Source of the DNA: Bedellia somnulentella
Lineage: Eukaryota > Arthropoda > Insecta > Lepidoptera > Bedelliidae
DNA: 64,000 nt
NCBI GenBank assembly: GCA_963576735.1
Contig: OY755191.1
Location: forward strand, 9,205,608 to 9,269,607
Reading direction: 5' to 3'
Part shown: positions 13,001-21,694 of the stretch, one piece after another
Position numbering within the stretch: position 1 is the first letter of the stretch
How the letters are laid out: each line of letters starts with the position of its first letter
Made by a program: the position numbers and the translations under genes
The notes under the pieces: generated by a model
The model's input: the letters and a program-made list of their open reading frames with translations, nothing else
What the model was told of the DNA's origin: nothing
Databases searched by the model: none

Positions 13001-16000
13001 ATTAAATGTTTCGCTCAGCGTACCCGTGACCTCTGGCCTAGAAGTAAGCCACCTATCAACTAGACTTACAGACGTCGCCGTGGTGTTATTTGAGTACAGA
13101 TAACCGCCTGTTTATATATTTTAGAATCAAGACACTCTACGTATAAAGCTGTTCCTGTTTCTATTTATAACCACAAATACATATACTCTTGGCTATAAAC
13201 CCCATTCCATAAAGGAGCAGCAAGAGCTTCGTTTGAAATTCGTCAGCCATTTTGGAAGTTGAAGTGAAAAACATTGTTAAATAATGTGTGTTTAATAATG
13301 CCGTGTAGTGCCGGCTTAGAATGTCGCTACCCCTTTCTACCCACGGGTGTCGTAAGAGTCAACTAAGGGTATTGGGGCTTTTTATTGGATTATTGGGCGA
13401 TGCGGTTGGAGACCTATCACCAAAAACCTTTATTTTACGATCTTTTCCCCACTCAACTTTCAAAAGTGGCTGAAGAATTTATAATTCCTTAGCTCTGGTT
13501 ATCCCTTCTAGGGAATTATAGCCGTGAGTATATGTATGTATGTTTAATAAATAAAAAACCAGCATTAATCTCTTCCAGGAATGTACATCCTGAATCCATC
13601 GGTACTGGACCGCATCGAGCTTCGTCCCATGTCGATAGAGAAGGAGGTGTTTCCGTTCATGGCGAGAGATGGTCAGCTACATGCCATGGAGTTGCAAGGG
13701 TTTTGGATGGATGTCGGACAACCTAAGGATTTCTTGACAGGTAACCTTGTAGAAATTTAGGCTGAAGGAATTTGCTTATCTTTATCGTTAACGGCGAATT
13801 CTTCGGATAACTCCACCCACGATAGAAATCTTAAAAGATAAGATATTTTGTTGTTCATAATTTGTGAGAATGAAATGCCCCTTGCCGACCTGTAGTTCTA
13901 TACCACTAGCTAGTCGACAATTTTGTTGTTGCTTTTGTACCATTCCTATCTCATATAATTTACTTTTGTATTTGGGTTTCTTATAAAATGTAGTAAGCTT
14001 TGTAACGGTGTGTGGTGATTGATTGGTTATGGAATATAAAAAATAAAAGATTAAAATTTTAGAAAAATAAGTTTTGGTTACAAATAAATCCGTTTTCAAA
14101 ATTTCTTTTCCTTTTGAAATCCTTCTCACAATGTTTTTGTTCCACTTTCCAGGCATGTGTCTATATCTAACAAGTCTAAGACAGAAGAACTCAGACAAAT
14201 TATACGACGGTGACGGTGTAGTTGGTAACGTGCTGATCGACCCGACCGCTACCATTGGGAAGGGCTGCCGGATCGGACCAAACGTTACTATCGGACCTAA
14301 TGTTGTTATTGAAGATGGTAAGTCGGTTATTAACCTGTAGTAATAAGTAGTATACTCGCTAACAAGTCTAAGACAGAAGAACTCAGACAATGTTATAGAA
14401 GATGGTGAGTCGGTTATTAACCTTTAGTAATTAGTTGTATACTCATTAACAAGTCTAAGACAGAAGAACTCAGACAAATTATACGATGGTGACGCTGTAG
14501 TTGGTTACGTGCCGATCGACCCGACCGCTACCATTGGGAAGGGCTGCCGGATCGGACCTAATGTTGCAATTTAGTTTATTATCTATTTGTGGTCCGTCCG
14601 GCTTCCCACGGATGGAATTAAATATTTTTTACTGCTTACCTCCTACGAGGTCCTTCTAACACAACTTTATTTTATATAAATATATAATAGATAACAAAAT
14701 TACAAATAGGTAAAGATTGTTTGGGCTGATCTTCCCAAACATCGGAACCGATCATGAGAACTCTTTTACAAACAGAAAGCTACACTATTAAGGAAGGATA
14801 TATAGGATATTGCTGTGTAGTGTCGGCTTAGAATAGCACTACCCCATTTCTTCCGGTGGGTGTACGTAAGAGGCGACTAACGGTATTGGGGCTTTTTAAG
14901 GGATTTTTGGGCGATGCGGTTGGAGACCCATAACAAACAACCTTTATTTTACCGCCTTTTCCCCACGCAACTTCCAAAAGTAGCTGAGGAATTCTAATTC
15001 CTTAGCCCTGGCTACCCCATCTAGGAATTTATAGCCGTGAGTATATGTATGTATTGATCATCATACTAAATTTCATCAGGGGTTAGCAGTACCTGGACAA
15101 ACCCATTGTTTGTTTAGTAAATTTCAAAAACATCAAGAAATGGTTTGGTAATATAGAGAGAATGGATGATAGTAAATTGGTAAAAGAGACCTCGGAGGAC
15201 ACATTTGGTCCAAAGAGCAAGTGTCCTCAAAAAGGCAGGCGTCCGAAGTATGAAGAATAAAAGTGCATTTACGAGAAGATTGATGGATGTAAGCGAAGCT
15301 AGAGAGGTTTGTCAGAATCGTACAAAGTGGCGATCGATAGTCTCTGCCTACCCCAATGGGAACTAATAGCGTAAGTATATGTATGTATGTAAGTGTATGT
15401 ATGTCAACAAAACTTCTAAAATCAAAATGACCTAACATATAGTTATCGTAGAGTTCAAAGTAATTTCCAATTAAAAGTATAAAATCTAAAACATGCTATT
15501 TTCAATTACACTGTATACACTATTATTCTATCTGGTTAATACAACCTCAAGGTCATTTCATTATACGAGGGCTGCTATTTATGTATCCGGAACTGGACAC
15601 TTACAGAACAATAATTTAAAAAGTAATTACATCATTTAAAAATAGAACTCTTTAGCTTTAGAATACATTTATTTTTATGTGACTGTCAATTGTTTTCACA
15701 TCGTAGCGTCATTTTGAAAATTGCGTGTCTTCACCACCATGGATTTAACTCGTGAACATTTTCGTGCCATGATTTTTTACGATTTTCGGCGTGGTCTAAC
15801 TCAAAAACAGTGCATCGATCAGCTTACTTCGACTTTTGGGGATGAAGCACCCTCAAAGACCACTGTGTATCACTGGTTTAGCGAGTTTAATCGTGGACGA
15901 TCTAAGCTTACTGATGAAATTAAAGAAGGTCGCCCTAAAACGGTCGTTGTACCTCAAAACATCGATGCTGTCCGGGAACTAATAACTCAAGATCGTCATG

Positions 16001-18595
16001 TTACATATCGTGAGATAGAGGCATCTCTGGGCATTAGTATGACGAGCATACATAAGATACTTCATGAACATTTAGCTGTAAAAAAAATTTGCTCCCGTTG
16101 GATTCCGCACAACTTGAGTATTGATCAAAAACAGGCTCGTGTCGATTGGTGCAAAGAAATGTTAAAAAAATACAACCGTGGTGCGTCAAAAGCTGTTTAT
16201 AATATCTACACAGGTGACGAATCTTGGATCTACGCTTACGACCCCGAAACTAAGCAGCAGTCCACGGTGTGGGTGTTCCAAGATGAGCCGAACCCAACAA
16301 AAGTTATTCGTGCAAAAAGCACATTGAAGCAAATGGTCGCTTGTTTTTTTGGTATAAATGGCCATGTAGCTACAGTGCCTTTAGAGAATCGTAAAACTGT
16401 TAATTCGGAGTGGTATACGACCATTTGTTTGCCGGAAGTCTTTGAACAAATAAGAAAGACTAACCGACAACGTAGAATCATTCTGCATCACGACAATGCT
16501 AGCTGTCACAGGTCGGCCGTCACAACTCAGTTTTTAGAAGCTCAAAAGATCGAATTGACAGGTCATCCGCCGTACAGCCCTGATTTGGCACCCAATGATT
16601 TTTATTTATTTCCAAATGTGAAGAAAAAATTACGTGGTCAACGTTTTTCGAGCCGCGAAGAGGCAGTCGATGCGTTCAAAATGCACGTTTTGGAGATACC
16701 TCAGTCTGAGTGGAAAAAGTGCTATGAAAATTGGTTTCAACGCATGCAAAAGTGTATAGATCTGAGCGGCGAATATTTTGAGAAGCAATAAAACCATATT
16801 AATTGATATATGTTTGTTTCTTTTTTTTATTCCGGATACATAAATAGCAGCCCTCGTAGTACTATTGTGTTGTTGTTATATTTACATGTTATTGTGGTAA
16901 AGTATTACATTTTATTGAAATAGTTTAACGCTAAAAGGCGATAAATTTTCCACGGCACACTAGCTTCAAATGGACATATTGACTACAACTTATAAAATAC
17001 TGTTTGAAAGAACTGCGCGAAAGTGATTATGGACTGAAAATGAGTGGGTTCATCATTAAATGCCTCTTATACGCTGACGATCAAGTATTACTTGCATCAA
17101 CGGTAAATGAGTTGCAGGAGATGGTGAACATTGCGTGTAAGTCTTTCGAAAGAAAGGGAATGAGAGTGAATGTGGACAAAACCAAAACAATGGTTTTTGA
17201 AAGAGAGGAAAGTATGACAGAATGTGACATTGTTATAAATGGTAAGAAAGTGGAACAAGTGAAAGAATTTGTATATCTGGGGAGTTTGTTTACTAGGGAT
17301 GGAAAATGTGAGGAAGATATTGAAAGGAGAGTTAAAAAGGGAAACGCGGTGAATGGAGCCATGAACAGCCTGATGTTGAGCCAGTCGTTGTCAGAAAAGG
17401 CTGTGCATAATGCTGTTCTGGTTCCCACGCTGATGTATGGTAATGTTGGGCATGGCAGAAGAAGCATGAAAGTAGAGTTAATGGAGTGGAAATGAGATCC
17501 CTCAGAAGTATATGTAATGTAAGGCTGTGTGATAGAGTGAGAAATACTGTAATCCGTAAACGAGTAGGTTTGAAAGATGACGTAGTATGCAAGATAGAAA
17601 AAGGAATGTTGAGGTGGTTTGGGCACATAGAGAGGATGGATGAAAATAAAGTAGCGAAAGAGATATATAGAGCCAATGTAGATGGGATTGTTAGTAGAGG
17701 ACGGCCTCGTAAAACGTTTCTTGACCAGATAGAAAACGTTCTTATAAAGGCGGGGGTCCGAAGTGAGAAGAATAAAAGAGCATGTATGAGAAGAATAATG
17801 AATGTAAGGGAAGCGAGAGAGGTATGTCAAGATCGTACTAAGTGGCGGTCGATAGTCTCTGCCTACCCCAATGGGAATATTGGGCGTGAGTATAAGTAAG
17901 TAAGTAAGTAAGTTATAAAATATATCATAAGAAGGTTTAGTTAGTATGTTTTGTAACTCATAACGGCTGCTCAGGTTCATATCTTAATACAAACTTTCTC
18001 CGTGAACACACATTATAAAATCACGATATTTGAGAAGTTTCCTACTAGCTGTGTAGTGTCGGCTTAGAATAGCACTACCCCGTTTCTTCCTGTGGGTGTA
18101 CGTAAGAGACGACTAAGGGTATTGGGGTTTTTAATAGATTTTGGGCGATGTGGTTGGAGACCCATCACCCACCTTTATTTTACCATGTTTTCCCCACTTC
18201 GAAAAGTGGCTGAGTAATTTCTAATTCCTTAGCTCCGGCTACCCCTTCGAGGGATTTATAGCCGTGAGTATAAGTATGTATGTATTTATCTCTTTTACTT
18301 AAAAGCCTTAAAATAATTCAGAAAAATATTCTAAATGACTTATAATCATTTCTTTCCAGGAGCCTGTATAAAGCGTAGCACAATCCTCCGAGGCGCCTGT
18401 GTCCGCCAGCACTCTTGGCTGGAAAGTTGCATAGTAGGCTGGAGGTCTGTAGTCGGTAGATGGGTGAGGATGGAGAATTGCACGGTCTTAGGAGAAGATG
18501 TTATAGTCAAAGATGAACTGTATGTGAATGGAGGACAGGTTTTACCGAACAAATCCATCGCTCAATCGGTGCCTGAGCCTCAGATTATTATGTAA
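7069..18595 (+). CDS. GMPPB: Mannose-1-phosphate guanylyltransferase catalytic subunit beta (GDP-mannose pyrophosphorylase)
   Basis: Cytosolic enzyme making GDP-mannose from mannose-1-phosphate and GTP, the donor for N-glycosylation, O-mannosylation and GPI anchors. Exons: 7069-7242, 7512-7754, 8305-8434, 13579-13740, 14153-14317, 18360-18595. Phases agree at every junction, giving 369 residues against about 360 for the human protein. The N-terminal nucleotidyltransferase domain shows [16 protein letters not shown] (residues 13-28), [29 protein letters not shown] and EKPQEF. The C-terminal left-handed beta-helix shows hexapeptide repeats ([17 protein letters not shown]) and ends in VPEPQIIM, as in the animal family. 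The ATG at 7069 gives a leader ([11 protein letters not shown]) about ten residues longer than the usual start. Introns 3 and 5 are swollen by transposons. The promoter is probably shared with SUCLG1. Confidence 0.96.
8730..8815 (+). repeat. Decayed SINE-A fragment
   Basis: Retains CTCTGGCTACCCCTTTTG and weak similarity on either side. Old truncated copy in GMPPB intron 3. Confidence 0.4.
9768..9932. mobile_element. Short inverted-repeat element (MITE)
   Basis: Two arms of about 65 bp are imperfect reverse complements, sharing GATTGTGTCGCAAG near 9800-9815 and its complement near 9886-9901. No coding capacity. It lies directly before the hAT element in GMPPB intron 3. Superfamily not assigned. 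Confidence 0.6.
10181..10343 (-). mobile_element. tRNA-type SINE (SINE-C) with inverted 5' end, nested in hAT
   Basis: In minus orientation it has a tRNA B-box-like GGTTCGATTCCCGC and a tail ending near ATGAGGTTTTCATGAAC. Its 5' part is present a second time in reverse, making a perfect long hairpin centred near 10290. It is flanked by ATTCAAGGCATTTTTT on both sides (10164-10180 and 10344-10359). Confidence 0.8.
10412..10789 (-). pseudogene. hAT transposase, C-terminal dimerisation domain remnant
   Basis: Open frame of 125 residues inside the hAT element. It contains [20 protein letters not shown] followed by [19 protein letters not shown], the signature of the hAT family C-terminal dimerisation region. 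The zinc finger and the catalytic core are absent, so it cannot be an active transposase. Confidence 0.85.
11128..11925 (+). mobile_element. Non-autonomous Helitron
   Basis: Begins TCTATACTAATATTATAAAG directly after an A and ends CTAG directly before a T, the A-T insertion site and termini expected of insect Helitrons. ACGAAGTC lies shortly before the 3' end. No Rep/helicase frame. It sits 8 bp beyond the target duplication of the hAT element. Confidence 0.75.
12360..12599 (-). mobile_element. SINE-A, near full length, diverged
   Basis: Minus-strand copy with the ACTCACGGCTATAAAT tail at the left and CCAACACTACACAGC head at the right. More diverged than most copies. Confidence 0.75.
12990..13110 (-). 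repeat. Possible decayed tRNA-type SINE (SINE-D-like)
   Basis: Weak resemblance in minus orientation to the SINE-D tRNA-like head (matching around CCCGTGACCTCTGG). Assigned only by pattern. Confidence 0.35.
13179..13275 (-). repeat. SINE-A 3' fragment
   Basis: Truncated minus-strand copy keeping the TATAAACCCC tail and the CAGCCATTTTGGAAG segment. It lies about 25 bp from the next SINE-A, which is in the opposite orientation. Confidence 0.65.
13300..13541 (+). mobile_element. SINE-A, full length, immediately before GMPPB exon 4
   Basis: Head GCCGTGTAGTGCCGGC to tail GCCGTGAGTATATGTATG. The insertion ends fewer than 40 bp before the acceptor of GMPPB exon 4 (13579), so it occupies the branch-point and upstream intron region. 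Confidence 0.88.
14341..14580 (+). pseudogene. Two partial copies of GMPPB exon 5 in intron 5
   Basis: Just after exon 5 (14153-14317) the sequence repeats it twice. A first copy at about 14358-14445 has lost its middle but keeps the exon end and a donor-like GTGAGT. A second at about 14450-14577 repeats the codons for the T-S-L-R-Q-K-N-S-D stretch and the hexapeptide region with a few changes. Neither has a proper acceptor. They are likely non-coding tandem duplicates. Confidence 0.8.
14811..15052 (+). mobile_element. SINE-A, full length
   Basis: Plus-strand copy of the second head subfamily (GCTGTGTAGTGTCGGC). Ends with GTGAGTATATGTATGTAT. Confidence 0.88.
15130..15393 (+). mobile_element. 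RTE-like LINE, 5'-truncated 3' end
   Basis: Matches the last about 80 codons of the RTE frame ([19 protein letters not shown], then SAYPNGN) with frameshifts, then the short tail and (ATGT)n. Confidence 0.8.
15566..16856 (+). mobile_element. Complete mariner element
   Basis: 1291 bp between TA dinucleotides (15564-15565 and 16857-16858). The terminal inverted repeats are perfect over at least 27 bp, starting CGAGGGCTGCTATTTATG. It encodes an unbroken transposase on the plus strand and lies in GMPPB intron 5. Confidence 0.95.
15739..16791 (+). CDS. mariner transposase, apparently intact
   Basis: 350 residues from the ATG at 15739, the usual mariner length. A TTG-initiated extension upstream is not needed. 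The N-terminal paired helix-turn-helix region includes [16 protein letters not shown] (about 35-50) and [14 protein letters not shown] (about 98-111), then a WIPHNL linker (121-126). The DDD catalytic triad is complete: D160 in TGDESWIY, D252 in HHDNAS, and D287 in [10 protein letters not shown], with 34 residues between the last two (DD34D). No stop or frameshift. It would cut and paste the element at TA sites. Subfamily not assigned. Confidence 0.95.
   Translation: MDLTREHFRAMIFYDFRRGLTQKQCIDQLTSTFGDEAPSKTTVYHWFSEFNRGRSKLTDEIKEGRPKTVVVPQNIDAVRELITQDRHVTYREIEASLGISMTSIHKILHEHLAVKKICSRWIPHNLSIDQKQARVDWCKEMLKKYNRGASKAVYNIYTGDESWIYAYDPETKQQSTVWVFQDEPNPTKVIRAKSTLKQMVACFFGINGHVATVPLENRKTVNSEWYTTICLPEVFEQIRKTNRQRRIILHHDNASCHRSAVTTQFLEAQKIELTGHPPYSPDLAPNDFYLFPNVKKKLRGQRFSSREEAVDAFKMHVLEIPQSEWKKCYENWFQRMQKCIDLSGEYFEKQ
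17004..17905 (+). pseudogene. RTE-like LINE, 5'-truncated reverse transcriptase
   Basis: Begins within the reverse transcriptase near ELRESDYGL and includes the catalytic [12 protein letters not shown] box. A frame change near 17480 splits it into 17004-17495 and 17486-17899. It ends in SAYPNGN and a (GTAA)n tail instead of the usual (TATG)n. Dead copy in GMPPB intron 5. Confidence 0.9.
18047..18285 (+). mobile_element. SINE-A, full length
   Basis: Plus-strand copy, head GCTGTGTAGTGTCGGC, small deletions in the middle, tail GCCGTGAGTATAAGTATG. It lies 75 bp before GMPPB exon 6. Confidence 0.85.
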
Positions 18596-18612
18596 AAAAA
18601 TAATGAGACTTC

Positions 18613-18843
18613 TAGCCGTGTAGTGCTGGCTTAGAATGTCACTACCCCTTTCTACTCACGGCTATTTTTCAGTGGTTTTTGGGCGATGCGTTTGGAGACC
18701 AATCACCAATGATACTTAATTTCTAACATCTTGTCCCCTATCAACTTCCAACTGTGGCTGAGGAGTTTCTAGATTTGAAGCTCTGGCTACCACTTTTGGG
18801 AGTTTTGGCCATGAGCGTACACATGTACGCACATGTATGTATC
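18613..18843 (+). mobile_element. SINE-A in the GMPPB 3' UTR region
   Basis: Diverged copy starting 18 bp after the GMPPB stop codon (18593-18595), so transcripts running to a downstream poly(A) signal would carry it. Tail GCCATGAGCGTACACATG. Confidence 0.8.
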
Positions 18844-21690
18844 TAGGTTCATAAGAAATTCGGATTTAAAAAAGTATAGATCTATATATGGATTTTAACG
18901 CACATACTTCAAAAAACTACATTTTAGATTGACAGTCTGAAAAGAATTATAAAAAATATCTATTAACAGCAACATATTAATGTTTCATCTTATAATAAGC
19001 GCCAACTTTGATACAGTTATATGTCTGATTTTCTAAGTTAGTCCGAGTTAAAAAGCTTAAAATATCTGTTAGTTAATGTGCTGTTACTTTAGTTTGCAAA
19101 AACAGAATATTTTATTTTCCAGATATCTTTGATCAGTAAGGTGTACATAGTCATTCTCTTTGTTGTCAATAATCTAAAGTGAGTTTTATTTAATATAGAA
19201 TACTGACACGCCGAAAGGGAAAATTTTTGTATGCGTCGTACAATTTTGTATATGAAAAGAATAGAATTTGCTTCATGATTTTTCTGAATTTGTTGTTGTC
19301 TAGCATGTTTCAGAAATAACACATATTTCTGAAACATGCCAGTTAATCAAATTGTCAAGTTAAGGGAAGAACTAATTTAAGTATAATTGCAAAATATTGA
19401 TTATTTATTTCACTAAGTTTATCCATTTAAATAAATGTCCTAAAATAAAATCAGTCAGTGATTATAGCCATGTCTCAAAAAAAATCTGATCGTTCTGTCG
19501 TAATCTTAAAAGATATAGTGAGTGTGGAATACAAAATTATCTTTCTTTTTTATTGTAAATGTTGTAAACCTATTATTTATGAATATATTTTTTATGATTA
19601 TTATACGTAAACTTTTACGAAATTTTATTTAGGGTCTGTAAAGATATGACATATGAATTCATGTCTTCTTGTGACCAATTATTTTTGCATTCCTTTAATT
19701 TTATTTAAAATTTAGTCATGAATACCAGTGATACACTTGATAGAAAGAGATAGAATGTCGTACAATAAATTTAGTTTTAAAAACTATGTGAAAGTACTAT
19801 AAGATATATTTTTTTATTAATTGAATTTCGATTGTTTATGGAATGTATAGTAAGTAATACTTATATTATAATTTATTGAATGTAGAGCAATCAAGATGTT
19901 AATGCCATGGATTCAGACGACTGTACATTTAAGTTTGTTAGTCTACCAAAAATATATTAGTGAATTAACTAAGCTACCAAATAAGCTTTTGGTTATAAAT
20001 ATAATTAGTGCAATGTTTCATGAATCACAAGAGGTTATTGGTAGCTTACAATTAGACATTAAGAATATGAGTTTTACGTAATTACCTAATTTCAGTGTTG
20101 TTTATTTAAATATGAGCATTAGCAGGGCTAGTTATGTAAAATTTATGACCATAGTCATCAATGAAACATATAGAAATTCTGTCCACTGTGCACTTTATAT
20201 GCATCTTGATGTAAAGTCACTTATTTGGACCAGAGAAACGCATAAATTGTTGTAAATGTGCTGCATTTAAATATTTAAAGAACTTTTGGGTACTGCCATT
20301 TTATACAAAAATATTTTGTAAATCCATTTGTAATTAATTTGTTTTAAAATTCAAATAAAAAAACTTAATCATGCTACTTGGTTTTATTTAAACTCTCGAG
20401 TTATTATATTTTAGAGATATAATCATAGAAGTATTAATCGTCCATGATTTTTAATATAGGAACCAGTAAACTGTATCAAAACTACAGCTATAATATCCTT
20501 GGAACAAAAATCACTGCATAGATTAAACGCCGCATATGAAATAACCTACTCGCGCCATGCTTTAATTGTTAAGTGTTTAAGTAAAGAAATAATTGCATTA
20601 CAGTACAAATATTTCACAACCCTGTGTGCAATTCGTAGAAAAAATAGAACTACAAGAAAATACTTTTCTAAACACAAAAAAAAATACTATTTTATTAAAT
20701 AGTGTGGCAAAAGTACTAAGACATCCATGTGTCGTGTCCCACGGTTTTATTTTAGTCTAGTCTAGTTTTCTATGCCTATGTGTATAATGCCCACGGTTGT
20801 ATCTTTTTTATTATTTTTTAAGCTTTTAGTACATTTATTTAAACATTGCAAAGCATGTATTACTTAAAAGTTTTGTTACCATTTTTTTTTTAAAGATAAA
20901 CTATTTATGCAGCTGTGTAGTTTTGTGTTAGAAAAGCATTATCCCATAACACTGCAGAGAATGTGATGAGTTAAAATATTATTTTAGTTTATTTGAACAA
21001 TAACGTAATAAACTGTTTGATCATATTATTATTTTTGTAAATTTGTGTTTGATGTGCACTAAAGAGTTATTCTATTCTAATACACATATATATACTTACG
21101 CTAGAACTACCATTGGGGTGAGCAGCGACTATCGATCGCCTCGTATGAGCCTAGCAAATTTTTCAAGCTTCGTCCTCGTATATGTAAGTATGAATGTGTA
21201 AAATAAAACTCCGTGACGGCGGGAGTAGCAAGTCAAGCGCGCCGCAGAAGTGGGTAGTAAAGTTTTGATAAGACATTTTGTGAAATGAATAATTTTCGAG
21301 TTAGAAATATAATAGACGCCATTCGTGCATTTAAATTAAATATTAAGGATTATTTATTCAGGAAAAAACACAAATGAATAAGACTTAAAATAAAATACGA
21401 CATAAAAAGTTTACAAAAGAAAAATATGGTCGTTTACACACGCTGATGCTGTACTAGGTCGAACCCGTATTACAGTCACCAGAGTCTTCCAATGTTTACA
21501 AGTAAAAGTGATATTAAAGTCTTAACAATGATAAAATGTAAACAAAACTAGTCAGTGCTTTAGATAAATTGGGAAACATATTATATTAAAATAATGCAAG
21601 ATAAATATATTTAGTTCGATTAATAACTGGTTTAGAAACAAACGTATTAAGAGAAATAAAAGATAATATAAATTTAGAAATATATAATAT
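18844..21690. other. Intergenic AT-rich sequence after GMPPB
   Basis: No supported coding sequence. AATAAA-type signals occur near 19430 and 20345 and could end GMPPB transcripts. A perfect 16-bp hairpin lies at 19303-19339. A decayed RTE 3' end (minus) is at about 21095-21178. Short open frames here show no family features. Confidence 0.5.
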
Positions 21691-21694
21691 ACAT

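Noticed and set aside
13788..14390. 200-codon minus-strand open frame
   Set aside because: Runs antisense through GMPPB exon 5 and its copies, and shows no recognisable domain.
17081..17980. 299-codon minus-strand open frame
   Set aside because: It is antisense to the RTE-like LINE fragment (17004-17905) and has low-complexity composition with no family features.
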